From positions 1 through 64,000 of the forward strand of contig JANQOE010000128.1 in the NCBI GenBank assembly GCA_028279245.1: 64,000 nt of DNA. The letters are read 5' to 3'. Source of the stretch: Alphaproteobacteria bacterium (GTDB lineage: Bacteria; Pseudomonadota; Alphaproteobacteria; UBA6615). The stretch's first letter is position 1; each line of letters opens with the position of its first letter. The notes beneath the pieces are model-generated. The model searched no databases. It was not told the origin of the DNA and saw only the letters and a program-made list of their open reading frames with translations. Below are positions 42,817-51,889 of the stretch, piece after piece. The position numbers were made by a program, and so were the translations under genes.

Positions 42817-43761
42817 ATGTTCTCCGAAGCAATAGCATCCGGAACGCCACCGCGCGCCCTAGAGCTGAAAGCCGGCCTTCGACCTCGATTGACCACGCAG
42901 ATCAAACTCTCGTGGCCGTTGAACGACAATGAGCGCGAGTTGGCGAAACGTATCGATCGGATCGTCATCCCAATTGGCCCGTACCGCAACCTTACAACCT
43001 TGACCGCCGCCATCTTCGCCCTCCATCCGGAGTGCGTTGTGCTCAATCACGCCGCGGTTCGTATACTCCCGAGGCCGGAACTCGATTTCCTGAGGGACCC
43101 GCAGCCGAAGCGCCGTGACGCCTTCGTAAAAGCCGCGGTTCGCCTGTTGCAGGGCGGGCATCAAGGCTATTTCGGCGGCAGCATCCTCCTCTCGCACGCC
43201 TTTGAGCAGAGTCAGCTACGAGACAAGTACCTGCAGCGTTATGGGGCGGAGGTCATCAAACCCGGGGCGCATGTTCTGTTCTGGAAGGATTCAATGCGAA
43301 TCCTTAACTACATCTGGTCGAAAAAGATCGACATAGAGCAACTAATAGCGGCGCGTGACGACGTAAGACTGGTGTTGCCTATTCGCAATCCGATCTCGTG
43401 CGCGAACTCCAACCTCCGAACCGGCTATTGGGATCAGCTTGTCCCACCGGAGGGCCAGAACTTCAGCAAAGTGCTGGATCGGATACTGGATATTCTGCGT
43501 TGGGGCTTGGAGCTAAAGGCGCGTCACAGCGACAGAATGATCGTGATCTGGGAAGACGACAGTATTCAAACGACGCTGACCAACATCGCCAACATGTGCG
43601 ATATGGCAATCGACCAGCAGTGGGCCGACGATCTGTGCCTTGCCGGCCAGGCTAGAAGGCGGACCAGCGAGGACGAAGAGAAGCAGATCTACCAGGCGAA
43701 GGTAGAGCAGAAATTCGACAAAATGCCACCTATACGGGATAGACTATTGAGTTGGGTATAG
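42817..43761 (+). CDS. sulfotransferase-like protein
   Basis: This 314-residue product has an N-terminal VIPIGPYRNLTTLTAAIF loop in the place where sulfotransferases bind PAPS, and LVLPIRNPISCANSN, which resembles the 3'-phosphate motif (RNP-x-S). The classic GTGRSGTT loop is not present, so the assignment is to a divergent branch. The ATG at 42817 is preferred; in-frame codons upstream to 42607 would add a Ser/Gly/Arg-rich leader with no conserved look. It starts a plus-strand group of polysaccharide genes (ligase/polymerase, flippase, SGNH). Confidence 0.5.
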   Translation: MFSEAIASGTPPRALELKAGLRPRLTTQIKLSWPLNDNERELAKRIDRIVIPIGPYRNLTTLTAAIFALHPECVVLNHAAVRILPRPELDFLRDPQPKRRDAFVKAAVRLLQGGHQGYFGGSILLSHAFEQSQLRDKYLQRYGAEVIKPGAHVLFWKDSMRILNYIWSKKIDIEQLIAARDDVRLVLPIRNPISCANSNLRTGYWDQLVPPEGQNFSKVLDRILDILRWGLELKARHSDRMIVIWEDDSIQTTLTNIANMCDMAIDQQWADDLCLAGQARRRTSEDEEKQIYQAKVEQKFDKMPPIRDRLLSWV

Positions 43762-43897
43762 GCGCGACTGCTAGGCACCCGATCTTGACCGGGAGAATAG
43801 CCACTATTGCACCGTAATGGATCCGCCTGACTCGCCATATTCTCTCCGCATATCGGCCCGGCCTCGCGAGCCGCAAACTTGAGAGCGACATCATCGA

Positions 43898-45181
43898 ATG
43901 AGACCAAGTGCAGTTGCTGAGAAAGCGGCGGTTCTTGTCATTCTCTTCCTTTATACAGGCGGGGTAGTTGTCGTCATATTCCAGGGTGACGGTGCCCTTA
44001 CGGCCAATGTGCAGACCATTCTAAGGTTGATTTGGCCCCCCATATACCTGGTGACGATCCTACTCATTTTGCCTCGGATAGTTCGGGTTGCTGCGATAAC
44101 GCTGCAGACACCGTTGCTGCTCGCCCTACTCGCAATACCGATAGTATCGGTTCTTTGGTCGGTGGCACCTGACGAGACTCTTAGGCGATCGGTCGCACTC
44201 GTGGCCACAACCGCCTTCGGCATTTATCTCGCCGAGAGGTTCGATTCCTATGAGTTGCTGCGGATTCTCATGTGGATGTTCCTGGTGACAATCGTCCTCA
44301 GCTTCATTTTCGTGTTTGCCCTGCCGCAAATGGGGATCATGCACCGGCAGCCCCATATCGGCGCATGGCGGGGCGTCTTCGTTCATAAGAACGTCCTTGG
44401 CCGCTACATGGTTGTCGCCCTACTGGTCTTCGTCCTGCTAGCAACTTGGACGGACCGGCCGATGCGTTGGCTTTGGCTGATAGTCCCCTTGGCTGGTCTG
44501 TTACTTTTCATGTCGAACTCGAAAACGCCGCTAGTTGCAGGCGCAGTGACGCTACTGGTGTTTCCGCTCGTGTCGCTCCTGCGGTTAAAGCCGCTCGCCT
44601 CATTGGCGGGACTAGCCATCGCATCAGCCATGGTCGTGCTCTTGGGGGCATTGGTCTGGCTCAACTTCGAGCTCTTGCTCGGCGGGGTCGGGCGCGATGC
44701 AAGTTTAACGGGACGAACCGACCTATGGGACTTGGTCATCAGCAAAATCAAGCTGCAGCCATGGTTCGGATACGGGTACGTGGCGTTTTGGGCCGACCCG
44801 AACGGGCCGGCTTCTGACGTCTGGGCGATCCTGCGTTGGAAGGCACCAAACGCACATAGCGGGCTTCTGGAGCTGATGCTGGGTATAGGTGTCCTTGGGA
44901 TGCTCACCTTTGCCCTGGCCTATATCGTCACCTTTGTGAAAGCACTCCAGCGAACGCGGGGTGAGTTCAGCGGCGAGGCCATCTGGATCCAGCTTTATCT
45001 ATGCCTCTATCTAGTTGTTAGTGTTACGGAAAGCTCAATTCTGGAACGTAACTCACTTTTCTGGATTCTCTTCGTCTACTGCATGTGCCGGGTGTCCACC
45101 TTCGCCCGGCGGCCAGTCTTTGAGGGGTTGGCGCGGCAACCGTCCAGCGATCAACATGCCAACCGAGCTCTCGCGTCCTGA
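43898..45181 (+). CDS. O-antigen ligase/polymerase family membrane protein (Wzy/ExoQ/WaaL type)
   Basis: This is a multi-spanning protein of 427 residues with about 11 hydrophobic segments. The periplasmic loop of the Wzy_C/ligase domain is recognisable from GRTDLWDLVISKIKLQPWFG and NAHSGLLELMLGIGVLG. The MHRQPHIGAWRGVFVHKNVL segment is the other family mark. It would polymerise or ligate lipid-linked repeat units at the periplasmic face. It is the only candidate polymerase in the window. A flippase gene follows within 30 bases. Confidence 0.9.
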   Translation: MRPSAVAEKAAVLVILFLYTGGVVVVIFQGDGALTANVQTILRLIWPPIYLVTILLILPRIVRVAAITLQTPLLLALLAIPIVSVLWSVAPDETLRRSVALVATTAFGIYLAERFDSYELLRILMWMFLVTIVLSFIFVFALPQMGIMHRQPHIGAWRGVFVHKNVLGRYMVVALLVFVLLATWTDRPMRWLWLIVPLAGLLLFMSNSKTPLVAGAVTLLVFPLVSLLRLKPLASLAGLAIASAMVVLLGALVWLNFELLLGGVGRDASLTGRTDLWDLVISKIKLQPWFGYGYVAFWADPNGPASDVWAILRWKAPNAHSGLLELMLGIGVLGMLTFALAYIVTFVKALQRTRGEFSGEAIWIQLYLCLYLVVSVTESSILERNSLFWILFVYCMCRVSTFARRPVFEGLARQPSSDQHANRALAS

Positions 45182-45210
45182 CGGCCGAGGCGACGCTGTA
45201 GCACAAGCCA

Positions 45211-46752
45211 ATGGTTAACAAGCACCACTATTCGCTCGCACGGCTTCGCCGGGGGCTGGCGCACTTCGGGATCGGTAAGATCGTCAACGGTGCACTGGGC
45301 TTCGCCATACTATTGCTAATTGCGCGTTCCCTGCCGGCTGAAGATTACGGTGCCTACTTGATCCTAATATCCGCCGGTCAACTGCTCTCGGCGGTCGCCC
45401 TGATGGGCCTTAACGCGGTCAGCATCTCTTACGTTCCGCGGTTCCGTATTGGGTCGGGTGGCCCGCTGCTTTTCCGCTTCATAGGTTCGCTCGTCGCAGC
45501 GCGCGCCCTGTTGCTACTCCTGAGCACGACCACAATGCTGCTGTTGGCCAAGCCCATTACCGCCTTTTTTGGCGTACCGGGGCAGGTCGAGAACGTGCGC
45601 CTCCTGGCGATATCCATGATAGCTGGAGGCTTGGCGACGTATTTCCGAATAGGCGTCTTCGAACCGCTCTTGCAGCAGGGCTATGCCCAGGCGGTCTGGT
45701 TCGCACGAAACGTGGCGTTTGCTGGTCTCCTCGTCTTCAGCCTCCACCTGTTGACGGAGAACCCGACCGTCGCCGACGTATTGATCGCGGAGATCGGCGC
45801 TACCGTCGCGAGCTTATCGGTGGCATTGGTTTGTCTCCTGGCCTACTGGCGGAAGGAACGACGAAGCTATCGCACGGCAGACGATTGGGAACCGCCCCGC
45901 CTCGGCGCGATGATCAGGACGGGCTTGCATGATCATGTCAGCTTCCTGATGCGGCTCACCGGCAACCAACAGGCAATACTGCTGGTGAGCGGTAGGCTCC
46001 TGGGGCCGGAAGCAACCGCGGCATTTGGCTTCGTCCTAACCCTGGTGCAACAGATCAAGCAGTATCTGCCAGCCGAAGTTCTGGCGCCGGTCATCCGGCC
46101 AAAACTTGTTGCCCAGTTTGCAATCGATCAGGACTTCAGACTGCTCAACCAGCGGTCAACCATGCTGTACAAGGCCAGTTTGTTCGTCCTTGGCCCGGTC
46201 CTGGCGATTTTCGCGATTGCTGGGCCGGAGGTACTGAATTTCCTCTCCGCCGGCCGTTACGGGGACGGTGCGACCGTCATGCTGGTTTTGCTATTCATGC
46301 TCATCCCCGCCAGCCACAACGTGATCCTGTGGGGGATCATGATCACCGTGGGGCGCATGGACATCTTCGCCAGGGGCGCGGTGAGCAGCTTGCTGACGGT
46401 GCCACTCGCGATTGTTCTAGTGGGAGTATTCGACAACAGTATCAGCATCGCGGCAGCCATGCTTCTCGCGACCATTCTCTACAACCTGATCGTCGTCCGG
46501 GGGCTCCGAGCGAAGGGTTTTGAATACAAAATGGACTTCCGCGGGCTAAGCATGATCTGCGTCTCCGCCGCGGTCGCGGCAGCGGTTTTGCTCCTCGTGC
46601 CCCAGGGAACCGCAGGTCTCTTTTACGCAACGGCGGCCACGGCAGTCGCTTGCGTCGGCTTTCTGACAGCCGCTTTTGTTGTCAAACCATTCTCCGCGGC
46701 TGAACGCCAGCTGATCAACAAGATGGCACGCCGAAACGTTTTCATCTGGTAA
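45211..46752 (+). CDS. Wzx-type polysaccharide flippase
   Basis: This is an MOP-superfamily transporter of 513 residues with 12 to 14 membrane segments. The N-terminal part (VNGALGFAILLLIARSLPAE, DYGAYLILISAGQLLS) and the middle (FGFVLTLVQQIKQYLPAEVL) match lipid-linked oligosaccharide flippases. It moves undecaprenyl-linked repeat units from the cytoplasmic to the periplasmic leaflet before polymerisation. The SGNH hydrolase gene starts 18 bases after its stop, so the four plus-strand genes form an operon. Confidence 0.92.
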   Translation: MVNKHHYSLARLRRGLAHFGIGKIVNGALGFAILLLIARSLPAEDYGAYLILISAGQLLSAVALMGLNAVSISYVPRFRIGSGGPLLFRFIGSLVAARALLLLLSTTTMLLLAKPITAFFGVPGQVENVRLLAISMIAGGLATYFRIGVFEPLLQQGYAQAVWFARNVAFAGLLVFSLHLLTENPTVADVLIAEIGATVASLSVALVCLLAYWRKERRSYRTADDWEPPRLGAMIRTGLHDHVSFLMRLTGNQQAILLVSGRLLGPEATAAFGFVLTLVQQIKQYLPAEVLAPVIRPKLVAQFAIDQDFRLLNQRSTMLYKASLFVLGPVLAIFAIAGPEVLNFLSAGRYGDGATVMLVLLFMLIPASHNVILWGIMITVGRMDIFARGAVSSLLTVPLAIVLVGVFDNSISIAAAMLLATILYNLIVVRGLRAKGFEYKMDFRGLSMICVSAAVAAAVLLLVPQGTAGLFYATAATAVACVGFLTAAFVVKPFSAAERQLINKMARRNVFIW

Positions 46753-46770
46753 GAGAAAAAATAGGGTCCG

Positions 46771-47763
46771 ATGAGATTGCTCCAAAATGCAGCTATCTTT
46801 CTAATTGCAATCGTGTTGTCCCTCGCCGTTGTCGAGGTAGGCCTGCGCATTCACGATGGACCACGCTTCGCCGTCACGAAGACTCCCGTCACACTGAACG
46901 GGCAGACGTACAACCTGGTAAACACCCATTCGTCTCTCTCAGCACGCGACAGACGTGTTGTCTTTGTTGGCGACTCGTTTGTCGAGGGGAACAAGTGCGG
47001 GAACGAACACAATCTGCCAGGCACATATGCCAGTCTCGTAGGTGAGGACGTTCAGGTCGACAATCTCGGTCTCGGTGGCTACGGCCCATTCGATTACCTC
47101 GACGTCTTGACCAACTATGTCGAGGAAGTCGGCCCGCCCCATCGCGCCTTCGCGTTTTACTATTTCAACGACATCGAGCTGTTTCCATCTGCATGTCGTT
47201 ACCGTAGCGGCATGGCAGAGAGCGGCATATTCAATCCAGCCGACATCGACCGCATGGAGGCGTTTTGCGGGCAAGATCGTCAGCAACTTGATGAAACGCG
47301 CGATCGGTTTGGCGGCAGTTTCGACACCTTTTTTCGGTGGTCGAAGACCTACCTTTTGCTACGCGAAAGTGCCGCGCGGACGCTGTTGGCTCTAAGACCA
47401 TCCACACCGGTCGGCAGGGCACATTTCATCGATCTATGGGAGCGCTCTGACACGCTTGAGCACAAGATGGTGCTCTACTCGATACAACAGCTGAGCACGT
47501 TAGCGACTGAATGGAACTCGGAGCTGATTATTGGGTTCTATCCGAATGTCGAATCGATCTCCAAGGATTCGCGGCTCTTCGGACCCTACGAAGAGGCTGC
47601 GACGATCGCTCGGGAGGCATATGGCGCCAGTGCCTTCAATGGATATTCGGTGTTCCTCGCCCACGAGGACGCGCGGCCGAATATGTCCATATCAATGCTC
47701 GACACGCACCCAAGTTGCGAAGCGCATGGCATCATGGCTGACTTCCTGGCCAAGTCCTTCTGA
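46771..47763 (+). CDS. membrane-anchored SGNH hydrolase-like protein
   Basis: This 330-residue protein has an N-terminal membrane anchor (AAIFLIAIVLSLAVVEVGLR) and an SGNH fold. The block I serine is in VFVGDSFVEGN, an Asn follows in FYYFNDIEL, and the last D-x-x-H is in DTHPSCEAHG. Such proteins in polysaccharide loci often are acyltransferases or esterases that tune O-acetylation in the periplasm (AlgJ/AlgX type); which applies here cannot be told. A second SGNH gene lies at 49164-50381. Confidence 0.82.
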   Translation: MRLLQNAAIFLIAIVLSLAVVEVGLRIHDGPRFAVTKTPVTLNGQTYNLVNTHSSLSARDRRVVFVGDSFVEGNKCGNEHNLPGTYASLVGEDVQVDNLGLGGYGPFDYLDVLTNYVEEVGPPHRAFAFYYFNDIELFPSACRYRSGMAESGIFNPADIDRMEAFCGQDRQQLDETRDRFGGSFDTFFRWSKTYLLLRESAARTLLALRPSTPVGRAHFIDLWERSDTLEHKMVLYSIQQLSTLATEWNSELIIGFYPNVESISKDSRLFGPYEEAATIAREAYGASAFNGYSVFLAHEDARPNMSISMLDTHPSCEAHGIMADFLAKSF

Positions 47764-47775
47764 ACAGTTCGGCGA

Positions 47776-48969
47776 CTAGTCCGCGCCTGAACGGGCCACC
47801 GAGTGGCGGCCCGTGCTTGACCGATCCTGGCTGGTTGACATCACCTGGGCGTAGATGTTGCACGCAGTCTTGCCGATGGCGGACGGCCCCCGACTAGCGG
47901 CGGCTTGTTCCCGGGCGCCAGCGGCCAGCTGCCTACAAAGCGCGGTATCCGTGGCCAGGCGGGTGATCGCGTCAGCCAAGCTACCAGCATCTCTGGACCG
48001 AACAATGAGACCGTTCCTCATGTGGGTGATCGTATCCGGTAACTCGCCGACATCGGTTGCGATGACCGGAAGACCGAACCCTGTCGCAATCGCCGCAACG
48101 CCGCTCTCCGAGGCCTCGATATACGGCAGGACCACAACGTCGGCATCAATGAATAGTTTTGCGGTCTCAGCATCCGGCACGAACCGGTTAAGCACCGTCG
48201 TATTCGACCCGTTCTCTACAAGAGGCAGCAGCTCCGAGATGTCGCCTCGACCGGCTATCGTGAATTGCACATTCGGCGCTCTCTTCAACACACTGGATCG
48301 CGCCTCAAGAAGATACTTCAGTCCTTTGTATGGAAAGATCCGGCCAAAGAACAGAACTCTAAAGCTGTCGTTTTCGTCACGGACGAAGCCGCTTCTCTCC
48401 GCCAGCCGCGCATAGCGTGTCACCGCGATGTGCTGCATGACGAAGATGGGCCGTGGCGGGAATCGTGAAATAGCTACCTGGCGCAGGCTTTCGCCGTGAA
48501 CAATGAGCCCGCTGGACGCGCGTAGCGTAGGTACGCGGAGGTAGGTGATTAACGGAATGACTTCTTTGTCGCCGGGATGCGGCATGACGTCGTGAATGGT
48601 GCTCACGATCGGGGCCCGCACAAGCGGGCGCAAGAGGGAAAGCCAGGCTGTCGGCGAGAGCAGGTGGATGACATCAGGCTCAAAGCGCGACAGCAGGCGG
48701 CTGACGCGCAGGGCGAAGGTGATGTTGCGAAGCTGCCGTTGCCGGGGCCAGTCGAGGACGTGTAGTTCTACATCGTCCCGCAAATGCCAGGCCCGGTCCC
48801 CGTAGGTCCGCTTGGACACCAGCAATGTGACCTTTGCGTGGTGAGCGACGGCGTTTGCAAACTCGGTCGCATAGTCATCATGCTCTAGCGAGAGGATCGC
48901 AATACGCAAACTGAGGTTCCAATCATTCTGCGGGTTGGTTTGCGGTGTGGGTATCATCACCCCGGACAT
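47776..48969 (-). CDS. glycosyltransferase family 4
   Basis: This is a GT-B enzyme of 397 residues. The acceptor side shows RIAILSLEHDDYATEFANAV, and the donor domain has FFGRIFPYKGLKYLLEARS, FTIAGRGDISELL and the late FIDADVVVLPYIEASESGVA with the nucleotide-phosphate glutamates. The start could be at Met5 because the first 20 residues are not conserved. It is convergent with the SGNH gene to the left and divergent from the second SGNH gene to the right. It probably adds a sugar late in the repeat unit. Confidence 0.9.
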   Translation of the reverse strand: MSGVMIPTPQTNPQNDWNLSLRIAILSLEHDDYATEFANAVAHHAKVTLLVSKRTYGDRAWHLRDDVELHVLDWPRQRQLRNITFALRVSRLLSRFEPDVIHLLSPTAWLSLLRPLVRAPIVSTIHDVMPHPGDKEVIPLITYLRVPTLRASSGLIVHGESLRQVAISRFPPRPIFVMQHIAVTRYARLAERSGFVRDENDSFRVLFFGRIFPYKGLKYLLEARSSVLKRAPNVQFTIAGRGDISELLPLVENGSNTTVLNRFVPDAETAKLFIDADVVVLPYIEASESGVAAIATGFGLPVIATDVGELPDTITHMRNGLIVRSRDAGSLADAITRLATDTALCRQLAAGAREQAAASRGPSAIGKTACNIYAQVMSTSQDRSSTGRHSVARSGAD

Positions 48970-49163
48970 GCGTCAGCGACGCCCAAGTTGGAGCAAACGA
49001 GGAAGGCGGCCGGCGAAAGGGGTACCATTTATGGCGACCGGCTGGTCGGCCGGCGCGTGGCGTAACTCACATGGTATACGCCCCGACTTTCTGGCGTGAC
49101 TAGCGACAAGAACCAGCTTCGCCGGGATATGCTGCGCCACAGCAGCAAGCAAACAGGCTCGAC

Positions 49164-50381
49164 ATGAGCGACGTGGTGGCACAGCCGAGAAACGGTCTTG
49201 GGAAGCGAGTCTTAGGCACGCTCGCACTCCTGGCTGGTTCGATCGTACTAGCCATCATCGCGCTCGAGGTCGGGCTTCGGGTCGCTGGGATCAGTTTTCC
49301 GGTCTTTGAGACATACGACCCTGTCCGCGGGTCGGCGCTCCGCCCGGGGAAGTCAGGCTGGTACAGGAAGGAGGGAACGGCGTTTGTCGAAGTCAACAGC
49401 GCCGGGTATCGCGATGTAGAACAAACGCTCGAGAAGCCGCCGAACACATTTCGTATCGCGGTTATCGGCGACTCTTTTGTTGAGGCCCGCCAAGTGGACC
49501 TGGCTGATACCTTTTGGAAACGGCTGGAACAGTCCCTTGCGAGTTGTCCCTATCTGGAAAGTGAACTTCAGGTACTTGGCTTTGGCCTCGGTGGACACGG
49601 AACCGCGCAGCAGTTGCTCACCTTGCGCACGGACGTCCTAGACTATGCTCCGGACCTCGTTCTGCTCGCATTCTTCGCTGGCAACGATGTGTCCGATAAC
49701 TCCAACCGACTGATGTCAGGTCGGGGCAGGAAAGGGCGGCCCTTCTTCGTTCTCGACGGGCAGGATCTCGCCCTCGACAACTCATTCACCGAACTGAACC
49801 TGACAACGGTGCGGCAGCGTGTTCTTCTCTGGGGCGTCCATTACTCACGCATACTGGAAGTCGTGAACCAGTTCCGCCGCGTTCGCGAGGTCGAGAATTT
49901 CCAGGCCCGACATGACGGGGCTGAGGGTCTGCCGCGCTTTGGATTGAACAACAACGTGTTCATCGATCCACCAGACGAGCGCTGGCAGGAGGCCTGGGTT
50001 TTGACGGAGCGTTTGCTTGCTGAGATGAACATGGAAGCAGCGGCTGGCGGATCAGAGTTTGCGGTCGTCAGTCTGTCGCAAGGGCCCCAGGTCCATCCGG
50101 ATCCGGCAGTGCGAAGCGAATTTGCCGAGAGTCTGGGGGTCGATGATCTGTTCTTCAGTGAACATCGGCTAGAGGAAATGGGCGAGCGTCAAGGATTCCC
50201 TGTGATCACGCTGGCCCAATCAATGCAGGCGCGCGCGACCGATGAACAGCTATTCCTGCATGGGTTCGACAACACGGTATTGGGCTGGGGACACTGGAAC
50301 GCGGACGGCCATCGGGTCGCAGCCGACATACTGTCGGACGCGCTTTGTGAGTCTCAGTTGGTTTCGCCGCCGGAAAGCTAG
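49164..50381 (+). CDS. membrane-anchored SGNH/GDSL hydrolase
   Basis: This is a 405-residue protein with an N-terminal anchor (LGTLALLAGSIVLAIIALEV) and all SGNH blocks: GDSFVEARQ, GFGLGGHGTAQQ, LLAFFAGNDV and the C-terminal WNADGHRVAADIL. It is homologous in outline to the shorter SGNH protein at 46771-47763, suggesting related roles in adding or removing acyl groups on the exported polysaccharide. The convergent cupin-like gene ends 1 base after its stop. The start at 49164 precedes a short basic leader, as expected for the anchor. Confidence 0.88.
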   Translation: MSDVVAQPRNGLGKRVLGTLALLAGSIVLAIIALEVGLRVAGISFPVFETYDPVRGSALRPGKSGWYRKEGTAFVEVNSAGYRDVEQTLEKPPNTFRIAVIGDSFVEARQVDLADTFWKRLEQSLASCPYLESELQVLGFGLGGHGTAQQLLTLRTDVLDYAPDLVLLAFFAGNDVSDNSNRLMSGRGRKGRPFFVLDGQDLALDNSFTELNLTTVRQRVLLWGVHYSRILEVVNQFRRVREVENFQARHDGAEGLPRFGLNNNVFIDPPDERWQEAWVLTERLLAEMNMEAAAGGSEFAVVSLSQGPQVHPDPAVRSEFAESLGVDDLFFSEHRLEEMGERQGFPVITLAQSMQARATDEQLFLHGFDNTVLGWGHWNADGHRVAADILSDALCESQLVSPPES

Positions 50382-50382
50382 G

Positions 50383-51402
50383 CTAGCCCCATCCGCGCTT
50401 GTACGGACGTTTATGCCAAGGAGCGCGCGGGCCTCCGCCGATGGCAAGTGGCATCACCGCCTCGTTGAACTGGCTTCCGGAGAATGATGATCCCGTCAAA
50501 CGCACTGCGTGAAACCAGAAACCCGGTATCAGCAAAGCGTCTCCTGGACCGAGGTCGCAGTAAGGCTGTTGAATAGACCCGGCAGCCGGGTAATCGGCTG
50601 GGGCGAACGGATTGTAGTTCGCGGTGCAGATATTGATCGTTCTGGCGATCGACCCAACCAGCACGGATTGATGCGGCGGCACCAGGACGACACGCCGTTC
50701 CCCAGTAATCTGGACCAAAAGAACGTCGCAAAACTGGTGGCAGTGCAGAGGCGTGAATGAGTCGACACCAAACCAGAACGTGGTGACCGGCGCCTTGGGA
50801 AAGAAACTCTTTGGCTGTGGCAGCTGATCCGCAATTTCCGGCAGTTTGATGTTGGCCAGGTAAGGCCCCATGCCGGGCACGAGGTGGTCCGGGACCGGGA
50901 AGGACGTCCGTCCCATTGCGAAATCAACAAAATCGCCGGTTCGCATACGTATGATGTCGGAATCCCCGGCAATCGATGCATAGTTACCAACACGCACCGG
51001 ACCGACCGTGTCACCAACCTGCGCCTTCACCCAGTCGAGGTCCAGGTCCCGCGCTTCAGGATAGTAGTCGCGCAAAACAACCGGATCGGATTGCGTGGCG
51101 CGCTCCTTGAGAAGGGCCGATCTTGCCTCAACATCGAGTTGCTCGCTGTCGACGGACTCGATCCGCTCCCCATACCCGCGCGGAGCAGTGAGCGCGGAGA
51201 CTTGTGGCCAAGCATTCTGCGCCAGGTTGTAGTTGGTGTGCGGCTCGTGTCCCAACCTCGGCATGATCCACCGGAATGCCGCGTACCGGAGGTGCGAGTT
51301 GTTGAGACCGAGTAGTGACTTCCTTAGGGACGAGACCCGGCCCCTGGTCTCGCCGGCAGTGTTGCGCCCGTTGGTTGCCGCACTCTCGGTATGCTCGAAC
51401 AT
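50383..51402 (-). CDS. cupin-like (JmjC-type) protein
   Basis: This 339-residue protein has a cupin-like/JmjC double-stranded beta-helix core. The metal-site region is TPLHCHQFCDVLLVQITGER, and the distal histidine is in GDALLIPGFWFHAV. In most members the first motif reads H-x-D; here it is H-C-H, so the metal ligand set may differ or the protein may be inactive. An N-terminal helical region of about 130 residues precedes the core. It begins the unusual enzyme cluster 50383-57177, and its start faces the ATP-grasp gene across 487 bases. Confidence 0.8.
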   Translation of the reverse strand: MFEHTESAATNGRNTAGETRGRVSSLRKSLLGLNNSHLRYAAFRWIMPRLGHEPHTNYNLAQNAWPQVSALTAPRGYGERIESVDSEQLDVEARSALLKERATQSDPVVLRDYYPEARDLDLDWVKAQVGDTVGPVRVGNYASIAGDSDIIRMRTGDFVDFAMGRTSFPVPDHLVPGMGPYLANIKLPEIADQLPQPKSFFPKAPVTTFWFGVDSFTPLHCHQFCDVLLVQITGERRVVLVPPHQSVLVGSIARTINICTANYNPFAPADYPAAGSIQQPYCDLGPGDALLIPGFWFHAVRLTGSSFSGSQFNEAVMPLAIGGGPRAPWHKRPYKRGWG

Positions 51403-51889
51403 CTATCCCGCTTGATTCAATGTGTTTTAGGCCCGGTCATTAGGCTGACGTACAGCATCCAAATCAAACAAAACTCGGCTTCTAACACTGTCTCGCGAAA
51501 AAGCGAGATTTCTGACTAACAACAACGCGGTACCCGGGTGTCCGAAAGGTACCCACGGGAGATTAGAGTGGATTCCAGGCTAATTCGCGCAGTGCGACAC
51601 CGTGCAAAGGGATGGTCGGGACCCGGGACCTTCCTACAAGCTGTGTTCAGCTTCAACGGCCATAAAACAGCGTGGGACACCGCCCTCCCACCGCGCCATA
51701 GAGCCTCTTGGCCGGCCACTCCGGGATGGCCGGGATCGAATCAGCCTCGAATGGATACCCCACCTGTGCCGGACGTACCGACGGAGTTGTCGCTCTTGAG
51801 GATGCAAGACTTGCCGGCCGATGACTATGTTGCGCCTGCGTGGTGTGAGGGCGTGAACGCGAGGTCACGTACAGATCGGTGGCGAGCAT
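51403..51889. other. 487-base region without a supported gene
   Basis: This stretch lies between the divergent cupin-like and ATP-grasp genes. A hairpin TCTCGC-GAAAAA-GCGAGA sits at 51491-51508, followed by TTTCT, which could be a weak terminator or an operator. A frame at 51538-51900 on the plus strand has no recognisable domain, and its codon pattern does not look coding; I do not list it. The rest shows nothing I can name. Confidence 0.45.
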
